45,857 bases of DNA from Clostridiales bacterium (GCA_013619125.1 JABXKS010000069.1:1-45857); one strand, 5' to 3'; positions 16,682-25,599 are shown, numbered from the stretch's first letter. The notes: a model not told the origin generated them from the sequence alone. Numbers and translations are program-made.

Positions 16682-16908
16682 TCGCATAGCCTCCTTAGTC
16701 ACTATTAAATAAATTTTACCCGGTCTCACCCCGCATCTATCATGTTTGAAGTTTTTTTACCGCAAGTCAAATCCCGCTCTTTTAATTCTTTACCCATACA
16801 AAGTCTACCAGCTTGAATATTCTCCCCCATAAAGGTTGAAGCCAGTATGATTAAACCCACTTGCGATTTGCACCACCAATTTTACTATCAAAAATACAAT
16901 TTTCAAAA

Positions 16909-16941
16909 TAACAAAAGGGCTGTCTCAACTGATGACAACCC
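16909..16941 (-). terminator. terminator of the DUF1846 gene
   Basis: GGGTTGTC and GACAGCCC pair on the minus strand with one G-U and a nine-base loop, and TTTTGTTATTTT follows. It lies 24 bases after the stop at 16965. The remaining bases up to 16681 show no clear signal apart from the downstream ribosome site. Confidence 0.85.
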
Positions 16942-16964
16942 TCATTTCACACGTTAAACCGCTT

Positions 16965-18470
16965 TTACTTCATATACAAATCATTGCTTGGGAACAATGG
17001 ATCTGATGTTAACCTGATACCAATTTTTCTAATTTCTGACTCATCGCCAGGAATAAGCATGTGCGTACAGTGAAGTTCGCACCCTGACAGTTCTTCCAAT
17101 GTTTCCAGAGCAACTTTAGCCGTATGGTTCGACGTCGCACTGATGCTTAATGCAATGAGCGTTTCCTGCAAGCTCAAGGCTTCAAAGTTCTCTTTAAGAC
17201 GCTTTTTCAGTGCAATAATCGATTCAATAATACTTGGCGTCAGCAAGTAAATATTGTCAGGAATCTTTGCCATATGTTTGATCGCATTCAAAACCACACT
17301 TGATGTTGCATTCATAATTTCAGAATTTTTACCTGTAATTATTGTACCCTCTTTCAGCATGATCGCTGCGCCACACGAAATGATATCCGGATTGTTGTGT
17401 TTACAGCCCTTGGCTGCCTCACGAGCTGGTGTGACCACAACACGATCTTCTTTTGCAAGGCCTAGATTATCCATGATCAGTTCAGCGCGTTCAACCGTCT
17501 CTTTATCTACAAGACCTTTCATATATTCGCATTCATATACAAAACATCTTCTTATTATTTCCTGATGAGACGCATGTCTCACGACATCATCATCAATAAT
17601 GCCGTAACCGACCATATTTACGCCCATGTCTGTTGGCGACTGATACACAGATTCTTCACCCGTGATTTTTTCTAAAATTCTCTTCAGAAGCGGAAAGCTA
17701 TCCACATCTCTGTTGTAGTTCACTGTTGTCTTATTGTATGCTCCAAGATGGAACGGATCTATGACATTGAAATCTTTTAAATCCGCTGTGGCCGATTCAT
17801 ATGCAATATTCACCGGGTGATTAAGCGGCATATTCCAGACTGGGAACGTCTCGAACTTGGCATATCCTGACTTCTTGCCTCGTACAGAATCATGATACAA
17901 CTGATTGAGACACGTAGCAAGCTTTCCGCTACCTGGACCGGGAGCCGTTACGATAACCAGTTTTTTCTCAGTTTCAATATAAGGGTTGGCGCCATAGCCT
18001 TCTTCGCTGACAACCTTATTGATGTCCGTTGGATAGCCTTTTGTATATCCATGTGTATAGGTCTTAATGCCGCGACGCTCCAGTTTATTCTTAAACTGTG
18101 TTGCAGCAGGCTGTCCTTCATAACGCGTGATGACAACACCCGCCACATTTAGTTCCCATCTTTTAAAATCATCAATCAGTTTTAAACATTCCATGTCATA
18201 GGTGATACCAAAATCTGCGCGCATCTTTTTACGCTCAATATCCCCTGCATAGATAGCTATGATAATATCCGCATCATCTTTCAATCGGCTGAGCAGCTTC
18301 ACCTTAACATTCGGATCATATCCAGGCAGAACGCGTGCCGCATGAAAATCATACATGAGTTTGCCTCCAAACTCTAAATACAACTTCCCATCATATTCTT
18401 TAACTCGTTCCAAAATATTTTCAAATTGCTGATTTAAGTACTTTTCATTATCAAACCCTTGTCTGTACAT
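16965..18470 (-). CDS. DUF1846 domain protein
   Basis: The 501-residue protein matches the DUF1846 family in length and in conserved stretches. These include [20 protein letters not shown] near residue 30, [19 protein letters not shown], a glycine-rich [20 protein letters not shown] near residue 180, and [12 protein letters not shown]. Structures of this family suggest a nucleotide-handling fold, but no reaction is established and I assign none. The ATG at 18470 has AAGGAGG five bases upstream. A 23-codon ORF with its own ribosome site lies about 100 bases upstream on the same strand and may be a leader. Its terminator is at 16909-16941. Confidence 0.88.
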   Translation of the reverse strand: MYRQGFDNEKYLNQQFENILERVKEYDGKLYLEFGGKLMYDFHAARVLPGYDPNVKVKLLSRLKDDADIIIAIYAGDIERKKMRADFGITYDMECLKLIDDFKRWELNVAGVVITRYEGQPAATQFKNKLERRGIKTYTHGYTKGYPTDINKVVSEEGYGANPYIETEKKLVIVTAPGPGSGKLATCLNQLYHDSVRGKKSGYAKFETFPVWNMPLNHPVNIAYESATADLKDFNVIDPFHLGAYNKTTVNYNRDVDSFPLLKRILEKITGEESVYQSPTDMGVNMVGYGIIDDDVVRHASHQEIIRRCFVYECEYMKGLVDKETVERAELIMDNLGLAKEDRVVVTPAREAAKGCKHNNPDIISCGAAIMLKEGTIITGKNSEIMNATSSVVLNAIKHMAKIPDNIYLLTPSIIESIIALKKRLKENFEALSLQETLIALSISATSNHTAKVALETLEELSGCELHCTHMLIPGDESEIRKIGIRLTSDPLFPSNDLYMK

Positions 18471-18574
18471 AGGTCCTCCTTCTCTTACATCTTGACCTTA
18501 CCTATTTTACATAATATACGGTGATATGAACATCTATTTTGTTATTATGTTTTAAATATTCATCGATTCATCTG

Positions 18575-18646
18575 TTAGTCATCCATTTCAACGCCATCAA
18601 CGTCCCCGATTGGTCCACAAATTTTCACATCCAATAATTGCTTCAT
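18575..18646 (-). CDS. candidate 23-residue leader peptide or small protein
   Basis: On the minus strand GGGAGGG lies eight bases before an ATG at 18646. It opens 23 codons beginning MKQLLDVKICGPIGD and ending VDGVEMDD, then TAA at 18577-18575. The peptide is acidic at its end and holds one Cys; it resembles no protein I know. It starts just after repeat copy 5 and ends 104 bases before the DUF1846 gene, with no terminator between. It could be a leader peptide, an independent small protein, or the stump of a lost gene. Confidence 0.4.
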   Translation of the reverse strand: MKQLLDVKICGPIGDVDGVEMDD

Positions 18647-18662
18647 GGCATTATCCCTCCCA

Positions 18663-18844
18663 TCACAGTGAGGTGGTTTTCTTTTCCCGTTCTTAGAACG
18701 AGGATTTCATGGTGGTGGGAGTCCCACCGCAGACTTCACCTGCTCTCAGGCCTGCCATGCACCTTGAACTTTCTCTGGCAGCGGTGCATTTTGCGTTCGA
18801 CTCCATAAACTACGGCAAAATAAAAAACGACCCGAAGGTCGTTT
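18663..18844 (-). repeat. dispersed intergenic element, copy 5 (long form)
   Basis: It follows ssrA. In minus-strand order it has the ssrA terminator and then the ~110-base segment shared with copy 1, including GTTTATGGA-TCGAACGCA and GGTGCATGGCAGG. A CCCACCACCA segment (18710-18719) and the hairpin CGTTC/GAACG (18689-18701) come next. In the shared segment TGCACC (18788-18783 read as complement) and CTGCCA can pair with GGTGCA and TGGCAG in an interleaved order. That means a pseudoknot or two alternative hairpins. The final terminator hairpin of copies 1-4 is degenerate here (AACCACCTCACTGTG). Confidence 0.6.
18822..18844 (-). terminator. ssrA terminator
   Basis: AAACGACC, loop TTCG, GGTCGTTT on the minus strand is followed by TTTTTATTTT. 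It begins eight bases after the CCA end of tmRNA. Confidence 0.92.
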
Positions 18845-18851
18845 CACATTT

Positions 18852-19206
18852 TGGTGGAGGTGGTGGGTGTCGAACCCACGTCCGAAAGCTCTTTCCGTTC
18901 TGCTTCTACTGGGATAGTCGTTGATTAAAGTTTAACCCTTGCCTCCCCCCAACAACTAGCGGAGACCCGAGCGAGCCTGTTATACGACCACATGGACCAG
19001 GCAAGCCAAGTGTCGTTTCCTGCTTTTAAATGAAGCTCAAGTCCGACCTGCAGGTCGACCGATCAGGAGCTACTACCTTATAGCTTAGGCAGCGTAAGCG
19101 TAATTATCGTTTGCATTTGTTTTTTTGACCGCTTTTTAGATGAACGTGTCACAACATCCCCGGCTACAAAAAGTTCCAAACCCCCGTCGAAACCATTTTC
19201 ACCCCC
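18852..19206 (-). ncRNA. ssrA: transfer-messenger RNA (tmRNA)
   Basis: The 355-base RNA begins GGGGGTGAAAATGGTTTCGA and ends in a TTCGAcacc T-arm followed by CACCTCCACCA. The 5' GGGGGTG pairs with the 3' CACCTCC as a seven-bp acceptor stem (one G-U). The tag frame reads GCA AAC GAT AAT TAC GCT TAC GCT GCC TAA, giving the tag ANDNYAYAA. tmRNA with SmpB rescues ribosomes stalled on broken mRNA and tags the product for proteolysis. The gene begins six bases after the smpB stop, so it is probably cut from an smpB-ssrA transcript; no strong separate promoter is visible in the smpB end. Confidence 0.97.
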
Positions 19207-19212
19207 ATGATA

Positions 19213-19665
19213 TTAATGATCGCGCATAGCGCGTTTCATTCGTCTGTCAGCATCGCGCGTAGCGATGGTATGACGCTTATCATGAAGTTTCTTTCCTTTG
19301 GCAAGGGCAATTTCAATCTTTGCCTTTCCCGCCTTCATATAAAGCCTTAGTGGAATAATCGAATATCCTTGCTTCTGCACCTGACCAGCCAGTTTGCTGA
19401 TCTGTTTCTTATGCATCAACAGCTTCCTTGTTCGAACCGGATCCACATTGTAAATGTTTCCTTGTTCGTAGGAACTGATATTCATCTGATACACGAAAAT
19501 CTCGCCTGCAGTAACGCCGCAATAAGACTCTTTCAAGCTGACCTTGCCCTGACGAATCGATTTGATCTCGGTTCCGGTCAAAACGATGCCGCACTCGAAG
19601 GTATCCTCAATGAAGTACTCATGGCGCACTTTTTTGTTGTTTGCAATGACGCGAATTCCGTCCAT
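19213..19665 (-). CDS. smpB: SsrA-binding protein SmpB
   Basis: The 150-residue OB-fold protein has the expected start (IANNKKVRHEYFIEDTFECG), the GTEIKSIRQGKVSLKESY motif, and the HDKRHTIATRDADRRMKRAM tail that enters the mRNA channel. It binds the tRNA-like part of tmRNA and brings it to stalled ribosomes. The gene lies between rnr and ssrA, the usual Firmicute arrangement, and has its own promoter at 19730-19758. The start has GAGGGG six bases upstream. Confidence 0.96.
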   Translation of the reverse strand: MDGIRVIANNKKVRHEYFIEDTFECGIVLTGTEIKSIRQGKVSLKESYCGVTAGEIFVYQMNISSYEQGNIYNVDPVRTRKLLMHKKQISKLAGQVQKQGYSIIPLRLYMKAGKAKIEIALAKGKKLHDKRHTIATRDADRRMKRAMRDH

Positions 19666-19713
19666 ACTTTACCCCTCATTCCTTCTGACGAATCAATCGT
19701 ACATTTGTTTCAT

Positions 19714-19758
19714 CAGGAGATGCCTACTTATTATAGCATCTCCTGGAAAACTCGTCAA
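19714..19758 (-). promoter_or_regulatory. promoter of smpB-ssrA inside a 10-bp inverted repeat
   Basis: TTGACG (19758-19753), 17 bases, TATAAT (19735-19730) on the minus strand is a strong sigma-A promoter. Its -35 overlaps the rnr stop codon. The -10 sits in the 12-base loop between arms CAGGAGATGC (19745-19736) and GCATCTCCTG (19723-19714). The repeat could be an operator; as RNA it would not form from this promoter. Confidence 0.8.
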
Positions 19759-21860
19759 TCAGCTATTACAAAGTCAATCAATCTCCGCTCTAGATCCGTT
19801 TTCGCCACCAAAATTTTGACACGGTCTCCCATATGATAACTCTTACCGGAGAAGGGTTCTTCCACACAGAAATGAGCCTCATTAAACTCGTAAGAGCCAT
19901 CAAGCGAATCTAGCGGCACCATACCCTCTACGGTGTTATCCAACGCCACATAGAAACCGAAACCGGTAATCCCCGAGATCACCCCTTCAAAGGTCTCTCC
20001 CAAAAATTGCTGCATATACTCCGTCATCTTCAGTTTGATGCTCTCACGCTCAGCAACTTGGGCTAGTCGCTCCCGCTCGGAACTAGTATCAGCTACGCCC
20101 GCCAGCAATCGCTCATAGTGACTAATGCGTTTCCCATTCATGTCTCCATGAAGTTGTTCCTTGATAATCCGGTGGATCTGCAGGTCGGGATACCGACGAA
20201 TTGGAGAAGTAAAGTGACTATAGTATTTCGCTGCCAAGCCAAAATGGCCCTCACTCTTGGCGGAGTACTTCGCCTTCTTCAGGGACCTCAGCATCACCAT
20301 GCTAATGACTGCCTCTTCCGGTTTCCCCATCACCTTGTCCATGACCTGTTGCAGGGCTTTCGGATGCAGATCTGTTCTCCCTTTTAAGGTAATGCCGAAG
20401 TGATTGACAAAGTGAACAAAGGCTTCAATCTTTTCCTCGTCAGGCGTCTCATGGATCCGGTACAAAAATGGAATGTCCATCCAGAAGTAGCGCTCCGAAA
20501 TCGTCTCGTTGGCTAAAAGCATAAATTCTTCAATCATGCGGTTGGCAATCCGGCGTTCCGCCTTCTTGATCTCAACGGGCGTACCAGCTTCATCCAAAAT
20601 CACCTTGGCTTCATCGAAGTTAAAGTCGATGCTGCCGCGGAGCTCACGTCGACGGCGCAGGCGTCCGGCCAAAACAGCAGAATCCCGCAGGGCTTGAATC
20701 AACTCTTCGTTGTCGAATTTCGACTCGTCCATATGCTGAATCAAATCGGAAACATCCGTATACGTCAGGCGCGCTTTGGAATTAATCACGGTTTCAGCAA
20801 CCCGTGAATCCTCCACATCGCCTGTGGCTGATACTGTCATCACAATCGATAATGCCAGGCGGTCAACATCAGGGTGCAGGCTGCAAAGCCCGTTGGACAG
20901 GTGCCTCGGTAGCATCGGGATCACCCGATCCACCAAATACACACTGGTTCCCCTCGTTCTCGCTTCCTTGTCCAGTTCACTGTATTCCTTCACATAGTTT
21001 GTGACATCGGCGATATGAACACCGAGCTCAAAACGATTATCAGGCAGGCGCTTGATCGAGATGGCGTCATCCAAATCCTTGGCGTCTGCTCCGTCAATGG
21101 TAAAGATCAAGGCATCACGCCAATCCTCGCGTCCTTTCACATCGGCCTTAGACAGCTCCGTATAACGCGTGGCCTCTTCCTGTACCTTCTTGGAAAAGTC
21201 CTTAGGCAATTGATGCTTGTGGATGATCTCAGCAATATCAATACCGGGATCTCCAACTTCTCCAACCACTTCAATGATTTTGCCTTCAGCTTTCTTTCCG
21301 TCTTCTGGCCATTTGGTGATCTTTGCGATAACCTTTTGGCCGTCTTTGGCATGCATCATCTTCTTCGCTGAGATAAAGATGTCGCCATGAATGCGCTTAT
21401 CATCTGGTACGACAAATCCAAAGTTCTTGGTCTTTTGGAACGTCCCGAAAAAATTGTCTGTCTTTCGTTTGATAATCCGCTCAACAACGCCCTCGGATTT
21501 TTTTTCATCAGGTTTTCCCTCTTTGATGAGGCGAAGCAAAACCGTATCGCCGTCAAAGGCACCCTTGGTGGCGCGGCCCGCGACAAAAATATCATTTTCT
21601 ATCACGCGTTCCGATCGGAAGAAAAAGAACGAACGCTGGCTTGCCATCATTACGCCCTTGCGATATCCCATCCACTCGGGTAAACCGAAGCGATGTTTCT
21701 TTTGAACCAAATCCCCAGACTCCACCAAGGAATCGATGATGTCATAGAAGATCTTTTTTGTATCCTTGTCGATCTGAAACTGCTTCGCCAAGTCCTGCTT
21801 GTTTAAAGGTTTTGGTTCTCCTTCAATCAAGGCCGTAAGTATTTTTTCTTTCATATCCAT
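19755..21860 (-). CDS. rnr: ribonuclease R
   Basis: The 701-residue 3'-5' exoribonuclease has an N-terminal winged-helix region, cold-shock domains (KNFGFVVPDDKRIHGDIF), the RNB catalytic domain and a C-terminal S1 domain (FEGVISGITGFGFYVAL). The RNB domain's magnesium-binding DGADAKDLDDAI lies near residue 265. It degrades structured RNA and assists tmRNA quality control, which fits its position upstream of smpB-ssrA. It ends soon after the S1 domain, without a long Lys-rich tail. AAGGAG lies seven bases before the ATG. A terminator hairpin sits just upstream of its ribosome site. Confidence 0.96.
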   Translation of the reverse strand: MDMKEKILTALIEGEPKPLNKQDLAKQFQIDKDTKKIFYDIIDSLVESGDLVQKKHRFGLPEWMGYRKGVMMASQRSFFFFRSERVIENDIFVAGRATKGAFDGDTVLLRLIKEGKPDEKKSEGVVERIIKRKTDNFFGTFQKTKNFGFVVPDDKRIHGDIFISAKKMMHAKDGQKVIAKITKWPEDGKKAEGKIIEVVGEVGDPGIDIAEIIHKHQLPKDFSKKVQEEATRYTELSKADVKGREDWRDALIFTIDGADAKDLDDAISIKRLPDNRFELGVHIADVTNYVKEYSELDKEARTRGTSVYLVDRVIPMLPRHLSNGLCSLHPDVDRLALSIVMTVSATGDVEDSRVAETVINSKARLTYTDVSDLIQHMDESKFDNEELIQALRDSAVLAGRLRRRRELRGSIDFNFDEAKVILDEAGTPVEIKKAERRIANRMIEEFMLLANETISERYFWMDIPFLYRIHETPDEEKIEAFVHFVNHFGITLKGRTDLHPKALQQVMDKVMGKPEEAVISMVMLRSLKKAKYSAKSEGHFGLAAKYYSHFTSPIRRYPDLQIHRIIKEQLHGDMNGKRISHYERLLAGVADTSSERERLAQVAERESIKLKMTEYMQQFLGETFEGVISGITGFGFYVALDNTVEGMVPLDSLDGSYEFNEAHFCVEEPFSGKSYHMGDRVKILVAKTDLERRLIDFVIAD

Positions 21861-21876
21861 ATTGTTTCTCCTTCAT

Positions 21877-21907
21877 AAAAATAGAGGCATCCGCCCCTAT
21901 TTTTTTA
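21877..21907 (-). terminator. terminator between ddl and rnr
   Basis: On the minus strand AAAAATAGGGGC and GCCTCTATTTTT pair around GGAT, with one G-U, and the right arm ends in five T residues. It overlaps the ddl stop codon and leaves only the ribosome site before rnr. Confidence 0.75.
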
Positions 21908-23072
21908 CACCGCCACCCATTCGCTGATAGAGCTTCACATCGTATGAGGTGACATTCTTTTGTTTTTCTTCATGTACTGCCAAGGCCAATTCAATCTGCT
22001 TGGTACATAACTCTTTAAAAGAGATTCCACCGGCTTCCCATAGGTAAAAGGCCAAGGAGCCAGGGAGTGTATTAATTTCATTGACGTAAATTTCTTCTGT
22101 ATCGCTCAACAGAAAATCAATGCGGGCATCGCCTCTGGCATCAATCGCCCGAAAGGCATCCTTGGCGAGTTGTTGAATCTTCGCCGTCTGCGCATCGGGA
22201 AGGTCAGCCGGGATTCGCCGCTTTGCGGACTGCATCCCTTTTCCACCCTTGCCGCCTTTGGCGCCATTGATATATTTATCCTCATAAGAGAGGAAATCCT
22301 CCCACGTTACAGGTTCCTCGCACACTGATGCCGTTAAATCCGCGTCACGTCCCATGACGGCACAGTTAATCTCCCGAAGGGGTAAGATTGCACGTTCAAC
22401 AATCACCTTGCGGTCGTAGCTCATGGCGACCTCTACCGCTTGAATCAATCCAGCTTTGTCTTCCGCTTTTGAAATTCCGATGCTGGATCCCAGATTGGCG
22501 GGTTTTACCACCAATGGGTAGCCAATCTTCTCCGCTCTTTCAATCAAAGCTTCCTTTTCCTCTGTCCATTGATCGCAATAAAACCAAAGATAGGGAACGA
22601 TCGGCAAACCTTCCGCCTTGAATACCGATTTCATCAAGACCTTGTCCATGCCAACAGCTGCCGCGACCACGCCACATCCCGTGTATGGGATATTCATGGT
22701 TTCGAACAATCCCTGCAAGGTACCGTCTTCTCCGTTGGTACCATGGACCACTGGGAAGAAACAATCCACGCTCACTACTGCCTTGGACTCGAACATTTTG
22801 CGAGTCATTGGGTCCCGATAGAGGGTAAAGTCATTGCTCCTCGCTACCGGCACGCATTCAATCAGACCTTTTAAGGTTTCGTTCTTAAAGTTCATAATGT
22901 CAAAAAGGGCATCTCCCGTCCACCATTTGCCATCCTTATCGATATAAATCGGAACCGGTTTATATGTTGCAAGGTCCAGGTTTTCCAATACCTGAATTCC
23001 TGTTACGACCGAAACTTCGTGTTCAACACTGCGTCCACCAAAAATCACTCCGACGCTGATTCGTTTTCCCAT
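21897..23072 (-). CDS. ddl: D-alanine--D-alanine ligase family protein
   Basis: The 391-residue ATP-grasp enzyme begins with the ligase signature VGVIFGGRSVEHEVSVVTGI. It has YTGCGVVAAAVGMDKVLMK, the PLVVKPANLGSSIGISKA phosphate-binding stretch, and the metal-binding end YVNEINTLPGSLAFYLWEAG. It joins two D-Ala residues for peptidoglycan. The long form (about 390 residues) with the extra GKGGKGMQSAKRR insert resembles VanG-like or clostridial ligases. A D-Ala-D-Ser preference cannot be excluded from the sequence alone. It lies 81 bases downstream of murF, which uses its product, after a terminator. Confidence 0.92.
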   Translation of the reverse strand: MGKRISVGVIFGGRSVEHEVSVVTGIQVLENLDLATYKPVPIYIDKDGKWWTGDALFDIMNFKNETLKGLIECVPVARSNDFTLYRDPMTRKMFESKAVVSVDCFFPVVHGTNGEDGTLQGLFETMNIPYTGCGVVAAAVGMDKVLMKSVFKAEGLPIVPYLWFYCDQWTEEKEALIERAEKIGYPLVVKPANLGSSIGISKAEDKAGLIQAVEVAMSYDRKVIVERAILPLREINCAVMGRDADLTASVCEEPVTWEDFLSYEDKYINGAKGGKGGKGMQSAKRRIPADLPDAQTAKIQQLAKDAFRAIDARGDARIDFLLSDTEEIYVNEINTLPGSLAFYLWEAGGISFKELCTKQIELALAVHEEKQKNVTSYDVKLYQRMGGGVKK

Positions 23073-23130
23073 CTTCTGTCATCCTCCAATTCTCAATTCT
23101 CTTCCCCTTATTCTACCATAAGGGCAAAAG

Positions 23131-23155
23131 AAAAAACAGGCGATGAACGCCTGTT
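23131..23155 (-). terminator. terminator after murF
   Basis: AACAGGCG and CGCCTGTT form an eight-bp stem with a five-base loop, and TTTTTTC follows on the minus strand. The left arm includes the murF stop codon. Confidence 0.88.
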
Positions 23156-24776
23156 ATTCGTTATATGAATCCGGTAAATCATTTTCAAAAAGCACCACAT
23201 CGCCCGGTACTAGCAATTGGCCAAGCAAAGCTTGCACCTCTGTCATGGTTCGCACAATATGGATTTGATCTTGCGGGTATTCCTTGTTCGCCAAGCCCTT
23301 TTGAATCGGCTCCGTCTGCTTGGGTCCAACCAAAACAACCGTTTCGCACACATCCGCAATATACTCACCGAATTTTTCGTTGGCCGCATCCTGTTCTTCG
23401 CCTAATTCCACCATGCCCGGTGTGACAATCACGCGTTTTCCCGTATCAAAGGCCTCTAATACATCCAAAGCAGCCTTCGAGCTAACCGGATTGGAATTAA
23501 AGGCATCGTCAATCACCAAAACACCTGTACCCGGATCGATCAATTGCAGGCGATGCTCCACCGGCTCGATCTTCGCGATCCCCACAGAGATCTCTTCCAG
23601 CGTCATGCCAAGAACCTTTGCCACGCTGGCACCGGCTAAAATATTTTGAATGTTATGCTTGCCTAAGAGCTTGGTTTGACAAGCGGCACGATGGCCTTCC
23701 TTGTCCACCAAATCAAAGGTGGAACCCTTCATGCTGACTTGAATCGCTTCCGCATGAAGATCCAGGATCGCCGGATCGGAATCAATTCCGTAGAGTACCT
23801 TTTCTTTGAAGGTCTTGTCCGCTAATTTCTTCAAATTTGGATCATCATAATTAAAGATTGCAATTCCATCGCACGGCAGGCTCTCAATCAGTTCATACTT
23901 GGTTTTTGAGATATTTCCAATATGACCGAATGTCTCCAGATGCGTGGGACCAATTGCGGTAATCACACCGATTTGGGGCTCTGCCAATTTTGCCAATTCT
24001 TCAATCTGGCCCATGGCTCTCGCGCCCATCTCACAAAGAAACACCTCATGCTCCGGCTTTAAATCATTATTGATCACCTTGCAGACGCCCATGGCGGAAT
24101 TAAAACTCGATGGGGGAACCAAAGTATTCCACTTTTCATTCAAAATGGTGCCTGTGATAAACTTGGTGCTCGTTTTTCCAAAACTGCCGGTGATTCCGAT
24201 CACCTTCAGGTCTTTCCGACTTTTAATTTTTTCATTGGCTTGATCATAAAAACCTTGGTTGATCTTATTCTCAAACGGAATGCGAAGAATCACAGACGCG
24301 AGCATTGAATAAAAACACAGGCCGTTGGTCAAGACGAACGCCAAGTACAGCCCAATGGCAAAGCCCTTCATTCCACCGAACAAAAATCCAATCAAGCTCA
24401 AGATCAAGATGACAAAACCAGTCAGTTGCATCCATCCGATTCGAAGGCGTTTTGCGCGTCCTGTCATCACCAATGGCTTTTTCACTTCCTCAGCCGGCTG
24501 CATCCACGTCATCAAAAGCAGTGCCATGAGTCCGATACTGATCCAGACAAAGGCTTGCCCCAAGAGTAAAGCAACGCAGAACAAAATCCCAAAGATCATG
24601 GCTCCTCGATGCGTCGAATTGAATCCATAATCGGTATGATGTTGCTTCCATCCCTGAAATTCCGTGGGATTGTATCCTTCTAATTGCGCCATATGCAAAT
24701 AATACGTCATTCGCTTGTTGACAACAGAGCCCCAAACCAGAGCAACCAATGCCATCAGACTGTACTGTATGCTCAT
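23154..24776 (-). CDS. MurF-like Mur ligase with N-terminal membrane domain
   Basis: The 540-residue protein has about 155 N-terminal residues with several membrane helices (MALVALVWGSVVN, FGILFCVALLLGQAF, GFVILILSLIGFLFGGM, YLAFVLTNGLCFYS). A Mur ligase core follows, with the ATP loop GITGSFGKTSTK, the EMGARAMGQIEELAKLAEPQ block, the HNIQNILAG motif and the DDAFNSNPVS loop. MurF adds D-Ala-D-Ala to UDP-MurNAc-tripeptide in the cytoplasm. Standard MurF proteins are about 450 residues and soluble, so the membrane part is an addition. The adjacent ddl supports a MurF role. Its ATG overlaps the alpha/beta hydrolase stop as ATGA. Confidence 0.85.
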   Translation of the reverse strand: MSIQYSLMALVALVWGSVVNKRMTYYLHMAQLEGYNPTEFQGWKQHHTDYGFNSTHRGAMIFGILFCVALLLGQAFVWISIGLMALLLMTWMQPAEEVKKPLVMTGRAKRLRIGWMQLTGFVILILSLIGFLFGGMKGFAIGLYLAFVLTNGLCFYSMLASVILRIPFENKINQGFYDQANEKIKSRKDLKVIGITGSFGKTSTKFITGTILNEKWNTLVPPSSFNSAMGVCKVINNDLKPEHEVFLCEMGARAMGQIEELAKLAEPQIGVITAIGPTHLETFGHIGNISKTKYELIESLPCDGIAIFNYDDPNLKKLADKTFKEKVLYGIDSDPAILDLHAEAIQVSMKGSTFDLVDKEGHRAACQTKLLGKHNIQNILAGASVAKVLGMTLEEISVGIAKIEPVEHRLQLIDPGTGVLVIDDAFNSNPVSSKAALDVLEAFDTGKRVIVTPGMVELGEEQDAANEKFGEYIADVCETVVLVGPKQTEPIQKGLANKEYPQDQIHIVRTMTEVQALLGQLLVPGDVVLFENDLPDSYNE

Positions 24777-25546
24777 CTACTTTCCTCCATTTTCATAAAT
24801 ACACGCAGAACTGCTTGAAATCGGCCCATTTGATCAAGAAAGGAATAATGCCCTGCCTGTTCAAAAACCACAAGCCCCGCATCGGGAATCTCGCCCTCCA
24901 GTATTCGTCCCATTTCAACCGGTGTATCCATATCATCGTTTCCCCATATAATCAGAGTTGACGCCTGAATTCTCGGCAACAACGGCCGGAGATCATCCGC
25001 TAAAACACGCACCATAATTCGCCGCATAATTCCTAGAGAATCTTTGTAGTCCGTAGAACCGAATCGACGATAGAATCGTTCCATCTTTTCTTCTGAACGG
25101 TCCCAAAAGGTCAATGCCAGGTAAATTCGCTTTACTATTTTAAAGGTTATAATTTTCATTCGAACTTTGAAACTCTTTTTTTTCACCAATCCTGCGCTAT
25201 CCACAAGGATCATTTTCCCGATGCGCTCCGGATGTTTACTCGCCAGAATAATAGAAACACGCCCGCCATGCGAATGTCCTAAAATATGAAAGTGATCGAT
25301 ACCAAGGTGATTCAACAAGGCTTCAACGTGATCGGCAAAATCATAGGAACTCCAAACATCCTTGGGTTCTTCACTTTCTCCAAACCCAGGCATATCAATA
25401 GCAATCACTTGATACTGAGATTGCAATAAGTTTGTAATCGACTGCATCGTCGTCAGATTCGCACCCCAACCGTGTAGAATAACGATTGGCTCGCCTTCTC
25501 CTGTTATCTCATAATGGGTCTTAAGTCCTAAGATGATTGATTCCAT
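24773..25546 (-). CDS. alpha/beta hydrolase
   Basis: The 257-residue protein has the alpha/beta-hydrolase fold. Features are the oxyanion HGWG near residue 26, nucleophile elbow LGHSHGG (Ser near residue 94), a lid region around residues 130-170, the acid region [11 protein letters not shown], and the catalytic His in [10 protein letters not shown]. It is likely an esterase or C-C hydrolase; the substrate is unknown. It is the first gene of a unit with murF and ddl, with a promoter at 25571-25599 and a GCGGAGGTG site before the ATG. Bacillus also carries an alpha/beta hydrolase (yvaK) between secG and rnr, but that enzyme belongs to a different subgroup. Confidence 0.85.
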   Translation of the reverse strand: MESIILGLKTHYEITGEGEPIVILHGWGANLTTMQSITNLLQSQYQVIAIDMPGFGESEEPKDVWSSYDFADHVEALLNHLGIDHFHILGHSHGGRVSIILASKHPERIGKMILVDSAGLVKKKSFKVRMKIITFKIVKRIYLALTFWDRSEEKMERFYRRFGSTDYKDSLGIMRRIMVRVLADDLRPLLPRIQASTLIIWGNDDMDTPVEMGRILEGEIPDAGLVVFEQAGHYSFLDQMGRFQAVLRVFMKMEESR

Positions 25547-25570
25547 GGTTCACCTCCGCAAATTCACTTC

Positions 25571-25599
25571 ATTATACCGGAATTTCAAGAGAAAATCAA
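25571..25599 (-). promoter_or_regulatory. promoter of the alpha/beta hydrolase-murF-ddl unit
   Basis: TTGATT (25599-25594), 17 bases, TATAAT (25576-25571) on the minus strand. The -35 begins in the T-run of the hppA terminator, so terminator and promoter are fused back to back. Confidence 0.75.

Noticed and set aside
18709-18924. Plus-strand 71-codon frame across the ssrA end
   Set aside because: It overlaps the tmRNA tRNA-like end and its terminator, and has no coding features.
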